NCBI RefSeq assembly: GCF_022213955.1
Contig: NZ_JAKNTW010000023.1
Span: 124,001 to 188,000, forward strand
DNA: 64,000 nucleotides
Reading direction: 5' to 3'
Origin: Dolomitihabitans soli
GTDB taxonomy: Bacteria > Actinomycetota > Actinomycetes > Streptosporangiales > Streptosporangiaceae
Shown: in pieces, positions 35,401 through 46,191 of the stretch
Layout: each line of letters starts with the position of its first letter
Numbering within the stretch: the first letter of the stretch is position 1
Translations under genes and position numbers: made by a program
The notes under the pieces: model-generated
Databases searched by the model: none
Seen by the model: only the letters and a program-made list of their open reading frames with translations
What the model was told of the DNA's origin: nothing

Positions 35401-35631
35401 CACGGGCGTCGGAGGTGTTGGTGTAGGTCACCTCCTGCTCGGCCTCGCCGGCCGTTTCGTCGCCCACCGGGTGGATGCCTACGTAGGCGGTGGCGAACAG
35501 CGTGCTCTCGGTCGTCTTCGCGATGTCCGGACGCCCGCGGCCGCCGTCGTAGGGTCCGAGGTCAGGGGTGGCCTTCGCCGTACTGACACTGACGAGGGCG
35601 TTCTTGAGCTGCTCGCCAAGGGCGATGAATG
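35398..35631 (-). pseudogene. Remnant of an S8 (subtilisin-like) peptidase C-terminal region
   Basis: Minus-strand translation gives a continuous frame with LGEQLKNALVSVSTAKATPD, GPYDGGRGRPDIAKTTEST and AEQEVTYTNTSDA. This resembles the end of the catalytic domain and the start of the Fn3-like domain of large actinobacterial subtilases, where an LKNALVSTA segment is followed by a GxGRVDVA motif. The nucleophile region and everything after the fragment are missing, and no start codon fits. It is a leftover between two unrelated genes. Confidence 0.45.
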
Positions 35632-36252
35632 CTAGAAGGCTCGCATGCGGTTGATCTCGGCGGCCTGGCTGACGGAGACGTCCTCGGCCAGTTCCAGGAC
35701 CCGGAAGTGGGAGCCCTTGGTGAGGACCTCGGTGGCCATGGTGATCGCGCCCAGGTGGTGGGCGGTCATGAGCTTGACGTAGAGGCGGTCGAAGTCGGCG
35801 CCGTCGGCGGCCTTGAGGGCCTCGATCTGCTCCGGGGTGGCCATTCCCGGCATGTCCCCATGGGCGGCGTGGTGCTCGGGGACCTTCTGGCCCTGCTCCC
35901 GGAGCCAGGTGGTCATCATGGAGATCTCCAGACCCTGGACGTCCGTGATGCGCGCGGCGAGCCGCTTGAGCGCGCCCGACTCGGCGCGCGAGGGGGCCAG
36001 CAGGCTGAGGTCGAGCGCCTGGCGGTGGTGGATCACCATGTCCCGCATGAAGCGGACGTCGGCCGCGTTCGCGGCGGGGGAGGGGATGGCGGTGGTGGCT
36101 TCGCCCGGTGCGAGGGTCCTGGCCTGCTCGCCCGGCTCACCAGGGGCGATCACGGGGACACTGGGCGCCGCCGCGGGAGTCTCCGGGGTGCCGGTGCACC
36201 CGGCCAGGGCGAGTACGGCCGCGCCGGCGATGACGATGAGCGCGGGTCGCAC
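35632..36252 (-). CDS. DUF305 lipoprotein
   Basis: 206 residues from GTG 36252 with AGGAGG upstream. A lipobox is visible (VLALAGC, Cys about residue 18), then a Pro/Ala linker and a DUF305 domain of two homologous helical halves: ADVRFMRDMVIHHRQALDLS and FDRLYVKLMTAHHLGAITMA, each with a Met/His-His motif suited to metal (copper) binding. Divergent from an LVIVD-repeat protein; DUF305 genes often neighbour such genes in actinobacteria. Exact function unknown. Confidence 0.9.
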   Translation of the reverse strand: MRPALIVIAGAAVLALAGCTGTPETPAAAPSVPVIAPGEPGEQARTLAPGEATTAIPSPAANAADVRFMRDMVIHHRQALDLSLLAPSRAESGALKRLAARITDVQGLEISMMTTWLREQGQKVPEHHAAHGDMPGMATPEQIEALKAADGADFDRLYVKLMTAHHLGAITMATEVLTKGSHFRVLELAEDVSVSQAAEINRMRAF

Positions 36253-36435
36253 CGGGCCTCCTGAGCGGGTCGTGGCGCCAGCGTGCACGGTAACCCGGGA
36301 ACGCGGGCCGAGTAAAGACGGCAAACGGTCACTAATCTTGACATGTTGATGTCTAGGCGATTCAGCGGTTGGGGAGGAGACTACGCTCGTTTACGCGCAC
36401 CCTATTCGGTGGGTAGCGGAGCAAGGAGGTTCTGA

Positions 36436-37827
<1,392 letters not shown>

Positions 37828-37875
37828 CAGGCGGCGGAGCCGGTCGCCATCGCTGACCGGCGGCAGGTGCGGAAC

Positions 37876-37907
37876 GACGGCGGGCTCTCAGCAGAGGGCC
37901 CGCCGTC
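37876..37907 (+). terminator. Hairpin terminator after the LVIVD-repeat gene
   Basis: Arms GACGGCGGGC (with TCT) and the complementary GCCCGCCGTC, followed by GGCGTTTGTG. It lies about 50 bp after the stop codon. Confidence 0.65.
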
Positions 37908-38276
37908 GGCGTTTGTGTAGAGGTTCCGCCTCTTTTGCATCGTGATTCAGTGACATGTCGGCATGCAGTCGGTATCACCATGCGATCGCGTCATCTCAAC
38001 AGTTGGATAACCAACAGGGCCTGAGCCTCGACAGTGAGCCGTCGGCACGGTTTTGTGATCCAAGCGGAAACCAATCTGGGTCCCCGGCTCTCCTCAGGCC
38101 AGTCACCTGAGCTGTGGACCGGCACATGGATCGGCGCATGGACGGGGACCGCTCGCGTACCTCTCCCTCATACGCGAGCGATCCCCGATCCCCCTTGCGG
38201 CGAGCAATGCCCCATCGCCCGCTTCGACCTCAAGTGCCCCGCTTTAGGTTCTCTATGCAGAAAACCTCAACTCATC
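37908..38276. other. Intergenic region between convergent genes, with a strong hairpin at 38144-38186
   Basis: No gene with coding character is seen. At 38144-38186, GGGGA-cc-GCTCGCGTA pairs with TACGCGAGC-ga-TCCCC around an 11-base loop, a 14-bp stem with one internal mismatch. A smaller GTTGG-ATAA-CCAAC repeat lies at 38002-38015. The hairpin may terminate transcription from either side. Confidence 0.5.
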
Positions 38277-39470
38277 TCACGCCGGAGGTACGAATCCTCC
38301 TGGCGTCGGCCCCGCTTCCTCCGTCGGCACACCGCCCCCATCCCGTGGCGCGTACGGCGAGCCCGCGCCCTCTCGAACCGGCAGATCCGGCGGCGGCGCA
38401 GGCACCCCATCCGGCACATAAGGCCCGGCGTTCACCGGAGGCGGCGGCCCGCCGTACACGGGGGCGTACCGGGGCCCGCCAGACACGGGCGGGGCGTAGT
38501 GGGACGCGTCGTACGGCGGGGCGTACTGGGGCGCGTCGCGCGGCGGGGCGTCCTGCAAAGCGGACGGTCGTGGCGGCGGGCCGTACGCGGGCTGGGCGAG
38601 GGGAGCGTACGGGGACGCGTCGCGCGTGGGCGGGGCGTACCGCGGGGACGGGGACGGTGGGCCGTACGCGGGCTGGGGGGTGAACGGCTGGGGCGGGCCG
38701 TACGCGGAGGGGGGAGACTGGGCGGCCTGGCGGGCCAGGCGGAGGCCCTCGCGGCGGCGGCGTTCGGCGAGGACGGCGGCGAGGTAGGCGTGCGCGGGGA
38801 CGCCGGGCGGCGGCGGTGGCGAGACGAACGAGGCGACCTGGGCGGCGATCCGGACGCCCATCTCGTGCTGTACGGCGGGCGAGAGGGCCTGCAGGCGGGA
38901 CAGATACTGCCTGGCGGTGTCGGCGACCTCGGACGGGAGCCGCGACAACTCCAGCCGGGACGCCCAGCCGGCGAGGGCGGGCGGCATCGGCAGCGGCGCG
39001 TTCCGGTCGCGCGGGCCGCGTTCGGAGATGACGATCGTGCCCGCGAAGATGTCGCCCAGGCGTTTGCCCTTCGCCGAGATGAGCGAGGTGATCAGTGCGG
39101 GCGCGCCCGTGAGCAGCCACACCTCCAGCACCCCCGCGAGCCCCCGGAACAACGCCTGCCTGAACCTCTCCGGCCCGCCGTCGTCGCTCACCACCCGCAG
39201 CCCGAGTGCCAGCTTGCCGAGGCTGCGACCCCGGCTCAGCGTCTCGAAGGCGACCGGATAACCGGCCATCACCAGCACCGTGAGCAGGATGTTGACCGCG
39301 CCGCTGAGCGCGGCGTCGGCGATCAGCGAGAACTGGGCGATCAACCAGAACGCGCCCAGCAAGGTCGTGACCTGCACGAGCATGTCGATGAACAGGGCGA
39401 CCGCCCTGCTGGGCAACTCGGCCACCCGGACCTCGACGACCACGGCCTCGCCGGTCACGACATCAGACAC
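38277..39470 (-). CDS. RDD family membrane protein with long Pro-rich tail
   Basis: 397 residues, GTG start 39470. The N-terminal RDD domain (LPSRAVALFIDMLVQ, then FETLSRGRSLGKLALGLRVV and GKRLGDIFAGTIV) contains three or four membrane helices. The C-terminal half is a low-complexity Pro/Tyr/Ala-rich cytoplasmic or surface tail with YAPP, YGPP repeats. Function of RDD proteins is mostly unknown (some act as ion antiporters). It is divergent from the SpoIIM-like gene, an arrangement common near MoxR/DUF58 operons in actinobacteria. Confidence 0.88.
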   Translation of the reverse strand: MSDVVTGEAVVVEVRVAELPSRAVALFIDMLVQVTTLLGAFWLIAQFSLIADAALSGAVNILLTVLVMAGYPVAFETLSRGRSLGKLALGLRVVSDDGGPERFRQALFRGLAGVLEVWLLTGAPALITSLISAKGKRLGDIFAGTIVISERGPRDRNAPLPMPPALAGWASRLELSRLPSEVADTARQYLSRLQALSPAVQHEMGVRIAAQVASFVSPPPPPGVPAHAYLAAVLAERRRREGLRLARQAAQSPPSAYGPPQPFTPQPAYGPPSPSPRYAPPTRDASPYAPLAQPAYGPPPRPSALQDAPPRDAPQYAPPYDASHYAPPVSGGPRYAPVYGGPPPPVNAGPYVPDGVPAPPPDLPVREGAGSPYAPRDGGGVPTEEAGPTPGGFVPPA

Positions 39471-39571
39471 CCCCGCAGCCTACCGACTCCCCGGCGGCTC
39501 GATCCGCACAGAGCCGGCCCAGGGGGTGCGGCCGGGTGGGTGCGGCCGATTCAGGGGGACGCGGTTGTGCG

Positions 39572-39735
39572 GTGTACGGGCACGTGACCGCCCGGACGGC
39601 CGATGGCCGCCGCTCGGTGGCCATGGTCAAGCGGCGGGACGGCCATGGGTGGGTACTGCCCGGGGGCTGTGGTCCGGGCGGGTGTTCCGCAGGCGGGCCT
39701 CGTCCGCGCATGAACGGCTCCTGGAGCGGGGCTAG
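39572..39735 (+). pseudogene. Possible Nudix hydrolase remnant
   Basis: From GTG 39572 the frame reads GHVTARTADGRRSVAMVKRR then DGHGWVLPGG, matching the strand leading into a Nudix box. The box itself (GxxxxxExxxxxxxRExxEE) is only suggested in a shifted frame (AHERLLERG) and then ends at a stop. If this is a gene fragment, it is frameshifted and truncated to about a third of normal size. Confidence 0.3.
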
Positions 39736-39744
39736 GCTCGGCGG

Positions 39745-40740
39745 GTGGACATCGACGCATTCGTGATGGCGCATCGGCCGGTCTGGGATCGGCTGGAGGA
39801 GCTTGTCCGGCGCCGTAGGTCGTTGAGCGGGGCCGAGGTCGACGAGTTGGTCGACCTCTACCAGCGGGTGGCGACCCATCTGTCCATCGTGCGCTCGGGG
39901 TCTGCCGACCCGGTGCTGGTCGGCAGGCTCTCGTCGCTGGTCGCGAGGGCGCGCTCGGCGGTGACGGGGGCGCACACGCCCGCCTGGCGGGAGTTCGCGC
40001 GGTTCTTCGCCGTCTCGTTCCCCGTGGTGGCCTACCGGGCGCGCTGGTGGTGGCTCGGCACGTCGCTCGTGTTCATCGCGGTCTCCGCCGTGCTCGCCAC
40101 GTGGGTGGCGCTGAACCCCGAGGTCCAGGCGTCGCTGGCGTCACCCGAGGAGATCACCCAGCTTGTCGAGCACGACTTCGCCGACTACTACTCGGAGAAC
40201 CCCGCCGCGTCGTTCGCGGGACTGGTGTGGATCAACAACGTGTGGGTGTCGATGCAGGTGATCATTTTCTCGATCTTCCTCGGGCTGCCGATTCCCTGGA
40301 TCCTCTGGCAGAACGCCGCGAACGTCGCGACGTCCGCCGGTCTGATGGCGTCCCGCGACAAGCTCGACATCTTCTTCGGCCTGATCACGCCGCACGGTCT
40401 GCTGGAACTGACGGCGGTGTTCCTCGCCTCGGCGGTCGGCATGCGGCTGGGCTGGACGGTCCTGGCTCCCGGCCCGCGCAGGCGGGGGGAGGCGCTGGCC
40501 GAGCAGGGGCGCGCGGTGATGAGCGTCGCGCTCGGCCTGATCGTGGTCCTGCTGGTGTCCGGGCTCATCGAGGCGCTGGTCACCCCGTCGGGCCTGCCGA
40601 CCTGGGCCAGGATCGCGATCGGGGTCATCGCCGAGGCCCTCTTCCTCGCCTACGTGCTGGTGCTCGGCCGCCGCGCCGTGGCCGCCCACGAGACCGGCGA
40701 CGTCGAACGCGCCCCGGACGTGGCCCCCTCAGCCGGTTAG
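39745..40740 (+). CDS. SpoIIM-like (stage II sporulation protein M family) membrane protein
   Basis: 331 residues, GTG start 39745. An N-terminal cytoplasmic helical region (LEELVRRRRSLSGAEVDELV) is followed by about six membrane segments with NNVWVSMQVIIFSIFLGLP and the family motif FFGLITPHGLLELTAVFLAS. Homologues sit beside RDD and MoxR/DUF58 genes in many actinobacteria; the role is unclear and not proven to be in sporulation outside Firmicutes. The stop is embedded in a short direct repeat. Confidence 0.88.
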   Translation: MDIDAFVMAHRPVWDRLEELVRRRRSLSGAEVDELVDLYQRVATHLSIVRSGSADPVLVGRLSSLVARARSAVTGAHTPAWREFARFFAVSFPVVAYRARWWWLGTSLVFIAVSAVLATWVALNPEVQASLASPEEITQLVEHDFADYYSENPAASFAGLVWINNVWVSMQVIIFSIFLGLPIPWILWQNAANVATSAGLMASRDKLDIFFGLITPHGLLELTAVFLASAVGMRLGWTVLAPGPRRRGEALAEQGRAVMSVALGLIVVLLVSGLIEALVTPSGLPTWARIAIGVIAEALFLAYVLVLGRRAVAAHETGDVERAPDVAPSAG

Positions 40741-40862
40741 CCGGTGAGGTCAGCGCCCACCGCGAAGCTGGTCCGGACGCGGCCCCCTCAGCCGGTGAGG
40801 CTGTCGGCCAGGTCGGCGCCCACCGCGAAGCTGGTCCCGGCCTCCTCAGCCGGTTAGCCGCG
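40715..40862. repeat. Direct repeat (~60 bp) downstream of the SpoIIM-like gene
   Basis: The sequence GGCCCCCTCAGCCGGT, followed by a segment containing GCCCACCGCGAAGCTGGTCC, occurs twice, and a third partial CCTCAGCCGGTTAGCCG follows. The first copy includes the end of the SpoIIM-like coding region. It fills most of the gap to the convergent DUF58 gene. Confidence 0.75.
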
Positions 40863-40865
40863 GGG

Positions 40866-42209
40866 TCAGAGGCGGCCGGCGGCCTTGAGGGCGAGGTAGG
40901 CGTCCGCCAGGGCGGGAGCGATGTCCTCGGGGGGCGCGTCCACGACCTCCACACCGTGCCGCCGCAACCGGGCGGTGATCGCCCGCCGCCCGGCCATCAG
41001 GCGCTCCGCGGCGGCGGCGTCGTAGACCCGCTCCGCCGTACCCCTGCCCGCCGCCATCGCGGCCACCCGCGGATCCGACACCGCGGCCAGCAGCACCAGG
41101 TGGCGCGAGGAGAGTTGCGGCAGGAGCGGCAGCAGGCCCTCTTCCAGCGAGGCGGCGTTCAGGTCGCTGAGCACCACCACCAGGCAGCGCCGCTTGGCGC
41201 GGGCGAGCACCGCCGCGACCATCCCCGCGGAGTCGGCCTCGACCAGCTCGGCCTCGATCGGCGCCATCACGTTGACCAGCGACGACAGCAGTTCGGTACG
41301 GCTCGCGCCGGACACCCAGGCGCGCACCGCCCGGTCGTAGGCGAGGAAGTCGACCCGGTCCCCGGCGCGGGCGGCGAGCGCGGCGAGCAGCAGGGCCGCG
41401 TCCATGGACCAGTCGAGCCTGGGCCAGCCGGGCGGCATCGCGTGTTCGGGCGTCCCGGCCGGCGGGACGGGGGCGGTGCCGACCCGGCCGGCGGAGGTGC
41501 GGCCGGTGTCGAGGACGATGAGCAGCCGGCGGTCCCGCTCGGGCCGCCAGGTCCTGACGACCACGTCGTGGCGGCGCGCGGTGGCCCGCCAGTCGATGGA
41601 GCGCACGTCGTCGCCGTACACGTACTCGCGCAGGGAGTCGAACTCGGTGCCCTGACCCCGCACCAGCGCGGGATGCCGGCCCTCCAGCTCGCGCAACCGG
41701 GCCAGCCGGGCGGGCAGGTGCTTGCGGCTGAGGAACGGCGGCAGCACCCGCACCGACCACGGCACCTCGTGCGAGCCCTGCCTGGCCGCCACGCCGAGCG
41801 GGCCGAGCGAGCGGACCGTCACCTTGACCGACTCCCGGTCGCCGCGCCGGGTGGGGGAGAGCGTCACGGCGAGCCGCCGGCTCTCTCCCGGTGGCACGTC
41901 GAGCACGAGCTGCCGGGGGGCGGCTCCGGCGGAGGGCGGCCAGGCGTCCCTGAGCACGCCGCGGACCCGCCGGCGCCCGGGATTCGTGGCGACCAGCTCG
42001 ACCGTGGCGGTCTGGCCCAGCCGTACGAGCCGGTCGCCGCCGCGTTCGAAGCGCAGCGGGCGGACCCCGCCGGCCAGTGCCAGGTCCGTCAGGATGAACG
42101 CGAGCAGCACCAGCCCGGCTCCGGCCAGCGCGAGGCCCGGCCGGGGCGCGAGCAGCACGGCCACGGCCGCGAGGGCGGCGAGCAGGCCGGCCCGTCCGGT
42201 CAGCGCCAC
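40866..42209 (-). CDS. DUF58 domain protein (VWA-like, MoxR partner)
   Basis: 447 residues, GTG start seven bases after the MoxR stop. Two N-terminal membrane helices (residues 1-45) precede a beta-sandwich and then the DUF58 signature GTEFDSLREYVYGDDVRSID with WRATARRHDVVVRTW. The C-terminal part is a von Willebrand A-like domain (LLIVLDTGRTSAG). DUF58 proteins work with MoxR ATPases in envelope-related complexes. Last gene of the five-gene leftward operon. Confidence 0.92.
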   Translation of the reverse strand: MALTGRAGLLAALAAVAVLLAPRPGLALAGAGLVLLAFILTDLALAGGVRPLRFERGGDRLVRLGQTATVELVATNPGRRRVRGVLRDAWPPSAGAAPRQLVLDVPPGESRRLAVTLSPTRRGDRESVKVTVRSLGPLGVAARQGSHEVPWSVRVLPPFLSRKHLPARLARLRELEGRHPALVRGQGTEFDSLREYVYGDDVRSIDWRATARRHDVVVRTWRPERDRRLLIVLDTGRTSAGRVGTAPVPPAGTPEHAMPPGWPRLDWSMDAALLLAALAARAGDRVDFLAYDRAVRAWVSGASRTELLSSLVNVMAPIEAELVEADSAGMVAAVLARAKRRCLVVVLSDLNAASLEEGLLPLLPQLSSRHLVLLAAVSDPRVAAMAAGRGTAERVYDAAAAERLMAGRRAITARLRRHGVEVVDAPPEDIAPALADAYLALKAAGRL

Positions 42210-42216
42210 GAGACGA

Positions 42217-43182
42217 TCACCGGGGCACCGGGACGGAGGCGAGGATGCCGTCGAGCAGGCCGTCGGCGGTCGCGCCCTCCAGCTCGGCCTCGGGGCGGAG
42301 CTGGACGCGGTGCCGCAGGGCCGGCCTGGCCAGCGCCTTGACGTCGTCGGGGGTCACGTACTGGCGGCCGGAGAGCCACGCCCAGGCGCGGGCGGCCCCG
42401 AGCAGCGCGGTGCCGCCACGCGGGGAGACCCCGAGCTGGAGCGAGGGGGACTGGCGGGTGGCCCGGGCGAGGTCCACGATGTAGCCGATCACCTCGGGCG
42501 CGACGTGCACCTCGCCGGCGGCGGCCCGGCCGGCGGCGAGGTCGGCGGCCGTGGCGACCGGTTTGATCTCCGAAAGGTCGCGCGGGTCGAAGCCGAGGGC
42601 GTGCCGTTCCAGCACCACCATCTCCTGCTGGCGCTCCGGCAGCGGCACGGTCAGCTTCAGCAGGAACCGGTCGAGCTGCGCCTCGGGAAGCTGGTAGGTG
42701 CCCTCGTACTCGATCGGGTTCTGCGTCGCGCACACCACGAAGGGATCGGGCAGCATCCTGGCCGAGCCCTCCACCGTGACCTGCCGCTCCTCCATCGCCT
42801 CCAGGAGCGCGGCCTGCGTCTTCGGCGGGGTCCTGTTGATCTCGTCGGCGAGCAGCAGGTTGGTGAAGATCGGCCCCTCGCGGAACTCGAACTCCGCCGT
42901 CCTCGCGTCGTAGATCAGCGACCCCGTGACGTCACCCGGCATCAGGTCGGGCGTGAACTGCACCCGTTTGGTGCCGAGCGACAGCGCCGCGGAGAGGGTG
43001 CGGACCAGCAGGGTCTTGGCCACTCCCGGCACGCCTTCGAGGAGCACGTGCCCCCGGCAGAGCAGCGCGATGACCAGGCCGGTGACCACGGCGTCCTGGC
43101 CGACCACCGCCTTGGCCACCTCGGTGCGCAACGCCCCGAGGGCCGCCAGCGCGTGCTCGGCCCCGCTGTCTGGTGTGCTCAC
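42217..43182 (-). CDS. MoxR family AAA+ ATPase
   Basis: 321 residues, GTG start overlapping the DUF4350 stop. Walker A GVPGVAKTLLV, Walker B LLLADEINRTPPKTQ, sensor region VCATQNPIEYEGTYQLPEAQ and a lid domain. MoxR proteins are thought to act as chaperone-like ATPases on VWA-domain partners; the DUF58 gene follows immediately. Confidence 0.95.
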   Translation of the reverse strand: MSTPDSGAEHALAALGALRTEVAKAVVGQDAVVTGLVIALLCRGHVLLEGVPGVAKTLLVRTLSAALSLGTKRVQFTPDLMPGDVTGSLIYDARTAEFEFREGPIFTNLLLADEINRTPPKTQAALLEAMEERQVTVEGSARMLPDPFVVCATQNPIEYEGTYQLPEAQLDRFLLKLTVPLPERQQEMVVLERHALGFDPRDLSEIKPVATAADLAAGRAAAGEVHVAPEVIGYIVDLARATRQSPSLQLGVSPRGGTALLGAARAWAWLSGRQYVTPDDVKALARPALRHRVQLRPEAELEGATADGLLDGILASVPVPR

Positions 43183-44330
43183 GAATCCCTAACCTGCCTC
43201 TCCAGCGTGTCCAGGTATGCGGCCAGGGCGACCAGTCCCGCGTCGTCCGCGGGCGGCCCGCCGTACAACGCGGTTCCGACCTGACCGGCATCCTGCCCTG
43301 TCCGTACGGCTATCGCCGTGATGATCGCATCGTGCCCCGAATCGGCCACCAGCCCCAGCCTCGGCATGAGCCGGTGCAGCGCTCCTGCCCGCAGTGCGGC
43401 CGCCGCGCGGTCCCTGGCCCGGCGCGCCCGGTAGAGGCGGCCGCGGCCCTCCACGGTCTCGGCCGCCCTGACCACGACGGGCAGCCGTTCGGCGACCACG
43501 GGACCGAGCCTGCGGCCACGCCAGAACGCGACCAGCGCGACCGCGATGACGAGCTGGATCACCGCCCAGCTGACCCCGGCGGGCATCAATTCGGTGAAGC
43601 TCTTCCCCTCGGGCCCGGGGAGTTCGGGCAGCGTCTCGGGGGCCGTCAGCCAGACCAGCGTCGGTCTGGTGCCCGCGAGGCTCGCCCCGAGTGCGGCGTT
43701 GCCGTCCTCGGTGAGCCTCAGGTTGGTCAGGAACTGGCCGTCGCCCACCGCGGTGATCGTGCGGCCGTCGCGCTGGTAGGAGACCAGCGTGGGACGGCCG
43801 TCCGCCGGGTAGCAGCCGATCGCGCCCGGCGGGCCGCGCAGGGAGTATCCGCCCATGTAGGCGCTGCCCGCCTGGACGGCGGCGGGGAGCGCGCACTCCG
43901 GCTCGCGGGAGCGGACGCGGGCGGTGTCCTCGGTGCCGGAGAGGGGGGCGAGGCCGGGGGCGAGGGACGGATGCATGGCGCCCGGCCCGATCAGGAGCCG
44001 GTCGCCCGGCAGCCCGGCCAGCCGATCGACCTCGTCCTGCCTGAGGAAGGAGAGGTCGGTGACCAGCAGCAGGGAGCCGGCCGTGGCCGCCCTGGCCGCC
44101 GCGTCGGCACTGGTCACGCGTTCCACCCGGACTCCCTCGTGGCGCAGCAGCTCGGCCAGCCCGCTGGAACCCGCCAGGGTGGAGTCACCGGGGTCGAGGC
44201 TGCGGCCACCGCCGCCGATGCCCGCCAGGAGCACACCGCCGACGGCGACGGCCAGCACGATCAGGCCGACCAGCAGGGGGCCCCGCCCGCCGCGCCAGAT
44301 GCTTCGCACGGTCGGGGAGGTGGCCGTCAC
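43179..44330 (-). CDS. DUF4350 domain membrane protein
   Basis: 383 residues. An N-terminal membrane helix (LLVGLIVLAVAVGGVLLAGI) is followed by an extracytoplasmic domain (LDPGDSTLAGSSGLAELLRH, LLVTDLSFLRQDEVDRLAGL) and a second helix near residue 260 (WAVIQLVIAVALVAFWRGRR), then a cytoplasmic Arg-rich tail. This is the DUF4350 architecture commonly encoded between DUF4129 and MoxR genes. Both ends overlap neighbours by four bases, so the whole operon is translationally coupled. Confidence 0.9.
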   Translation of the reverse strand: MTATSPTVRSIWRGGRGPLLVGLIVLAVAVGGVLLAGIGGGGRSLDPGDSTLAGSSGLAELLRHEGVRVERVTSADAAARAATAGSLLLVTDLSFLRQDEVDRLAGLPGDRLLIGPGAMHPSLAPGLAPLSGTEDTARVRSREPECALPAAVQAGSAYMGGYSLRGPPGAIGCYPADGRPTLVSYQRDGRTITAVGDGQFLTNLRLTEDGNAALGASLAGTRPTLVWLTAPETLPELPGPEGKSFTELMPAGVSWAVIQLVIAVALVAFWRGRRLGPVVAERLPVVVRAAETVEGRGRLYRARRARDRAAAALRAGALHRLMPRLGLVADSGHDAIITAIAVRTGQDAGQVGTALYGGPPADDAGLVALAAYLDTLERQVRDS

Positions 44331-44944
44331 CGGCTCGCCTCCTGCCGCCGCCTGGCGGTCCGCAGCCGTTCGTCGAGGGTGCGCAGGGTGTCGTAGTGGG
44401 CACGGGTGCCGGGGACCTCGCCGTACGCGATGTCGTCGAACGCCTGCGCCGCCGCGCCCAGGTCGGCGGCGAAGTCGGGAAGCGCGTGGCCGGCCGCCGC
44501 CGCCAGCTCGTCGGCGGTGCGGCCGGGCTGCCGGTCGATCAGGGCCCGTTCCTCCAGCCCGCGCGCGATGGCCCGCATCCGCTCGCGTACGGCCCCGGCG
44601 AAGTCGCCCGCTTCGGCCAGCCGCTCGGCCTCGGCGCGGTGTTCCGCCGCGGTCAGCACCCGGCCGCCGAAGATCCCCTCGGTGATCGCGACGCCGCCCG
44701 CCGTGGCCTTCCTGCCGTACCAGAGGAGCAGCCCGGCGATCGCCAGCACGATCATCAAGATCACGATCGCGGCCAGGACGCCGCCGATCACTCCGCCGGG
44801 CGCGCTGTCGAGCAGGTCGCCGACGAACTGCTGGAAGGTCCTGAGCACGCGCTCGGCCAGCGGCTCACGCTGGTAGCTCTCGTCGAGCATCTCCTGGACG
44901 GCCCGGCGCTGCGCCTCGTCGCGTCCGATGTCGATGGGACTCAC
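44327..44944 (-). CDS. DUF4129 domain membrane protein
   Basis: 205 residues from GTG 44944, which overlaps the upstream stop (GTGA). One membrane helix (VLAAIVILMIVLAIAGLLLW), then a cytoplasmic DUF4129 domain with AERLAEAGDFAGAVRERMRA, RTADELAAAAG and FDDIAYGEVPGTRAHY. Such domains resemble the C-terminal part of some transglutaminase-like membrane proteins. The long open frame extending to 45598 is a shadow of the upstream gene. Confidence 0.9.
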   Translation of the reverse strand: MSPIDIGRDEAQRRAVQEMLDESYQREPLAERVLRTFQQFVGDLLDSAPGGVIGGVLAAIVILMIVLAIAGLLLWYGRKATAGGVAITEGIFGGRVLTAAEHRAEAERLAEAGDFAGAVRERMRAIARGLEERALIDRQPGRTADELAAAAGHALPDFAADLGAAAQAFDDIAYGEVPGTRAHYDTLRTLDERLRTARRRQEASR

Positions 44945-46191
44945 GGTCGGCGCTGGTCGCGGTCTGCCGCGTAGCCGGGGTCCCAGAGGTCGTCCGCGGA
45001 GGCGGGGACCCAGCCCTGGCGCTGCTGCTCGATCGCGGCGGTCTGCAACACCAGGTCGAACGCCTCGCCGCGCATCCGCCGGTCGGCGTAGAGCAGCCCG
45101 TTGACCCCGGCCTGGACCGGATAGACGATCATCGACCCCAGTGTGCCGCCCACGGCGATCAGCACCGCGGTGAGCACCGCGGCCACCGCGGTTCCCCCAC
45201 CCGTCGCCCCGATGAGGGTGCCCGCGATCGTGAACGGAATGGTGAACACCGACCCGATCATCCCGACCAGCAGCGAAGTGAGCAGCAGGATGCCGAACAC
45301 CCGCCAGAAGTCGCCCGTGACGAGGCGCCACGACCGCCGCATGCCGGCGATCACGCCGAGCCGTTCCAGCACGATCGCGGGGGCGGCGAAGGCGAAGCGG
45401 GTGGTGATGATCAGGGTGTAGCCGATGGCGAGGACGATCGACACGAACGACAGCAGGGCGACCGTCAGCACGCTCCCGCCGCCCGCGGCCACCGCGATGA
45501 TCAGCAGGACGAGCAGCACCAGCGGCACCAGTGTGAGCAGCCCCGTGAGCAGCACCAGCCCGAACAGCGCGGGCACCCGGGAGCGGGTCAGCCGCCACGC
45601 CTCACCGGCGGTGATATTGCCGCCGAAGACGGCACGGCCGAGGATCCGGGTGAGCACCCCGCTGAGCAGGGTCACCGCCACGAACTGGACGATCAGCGAG
45701 ACGAACGTGCCGGCGTACACCCCGAGCACGGAGGAGACCGACGGCGCCTGCTCGGCCAGCGCGGGATCGGCGAACAGGTCGCCGGCCGTGCCGAGCAGCA
45801 CCGCCTGGCCGATGCCCACCGGGATCGCGCCCAGCGCCGCGGCGATCGCCGACAGCCCGAGCACCGCCTTCGGGTTGGACCTGATCAGCTTGATCGTGCC
45901 GTCGAGGATGTCACCGAGGCCGAGCGGGCGCAGCGGAATGATGCCCGGCCGCAGCGCGGGCGGCGGCGGGCGGAAGCCGTGGGGCGGAAACCGGGGATCG
46001 GGATGCTGAGGATACGGCGGGTACGGCGGGGCCTGCCGGTGGGGCGGGCCGGGGGGCGGAGCCGGCGCGTCGGCCCCCGGGGCGGCACCTGGGACGGTCC
46101 ACGGAGAGACGCCGGGGCCGCCGTAGGGAGGGGGCTGCTCAGCCGCCCACCCAGGTGGTTGCTCGGGAGGGGAACCGTGACCGTCTGACAT
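44941..46191 (-). CDS. Multi-span membrane protein with Pro-rich N-terminus
   Basis: 416 residues. Residues 1-85 are Pro/Gly-rich; then LRPLGLGDILDGTIKLIRSN, typical of membrane proteins related to the glycerophosphodiester phosphodiesterase membrane-domain family, followed by about six hydrophobic segments (e.g. TLVPLVLLVLLIIAVAAGGG). First gene of the envelope operon, divergent from mtrA. Function unknown; homologues occupy this position in many actinomycetes. Confidence 0.85.
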   Translation of the reverse strand: MSDGHGSPPEQPPGWAAEQPPPYGGPGVSPWTVPGAAPGADAPAPPPGPPHRQAPPYPPYPQHPDPRFPPHGFRPPPPALRPGIIPLRPLGLGDILDGTIKLIRSNPKAVLGLSAIAAALGAIPVGIGQAVLLGTAGDLFADPALAEQAPSVSSVLGVYAGTFVSLIVQFVAVTLLSGVLTRILGRAVFGGNITAGEAWRLTRSRVPALFGLVLLTGLLTLVPLVLLVLLIIAVAAGGGSVLTVALLSFVSIVLAIGYTLIITTRFAFAAPAIVLERLGVIAGMRRSWRLVTGDFWRVFGILLLTSLLVGMIGSVFTIPFTIAGTLIGATGGGTAVAAVLTAVLIAVGGTLGSMIVYPVQAGVNGLLYADRRMRGEAFDLVLQTAAIEQQRQGWVPASADDLWDPGYAADRDQRRP

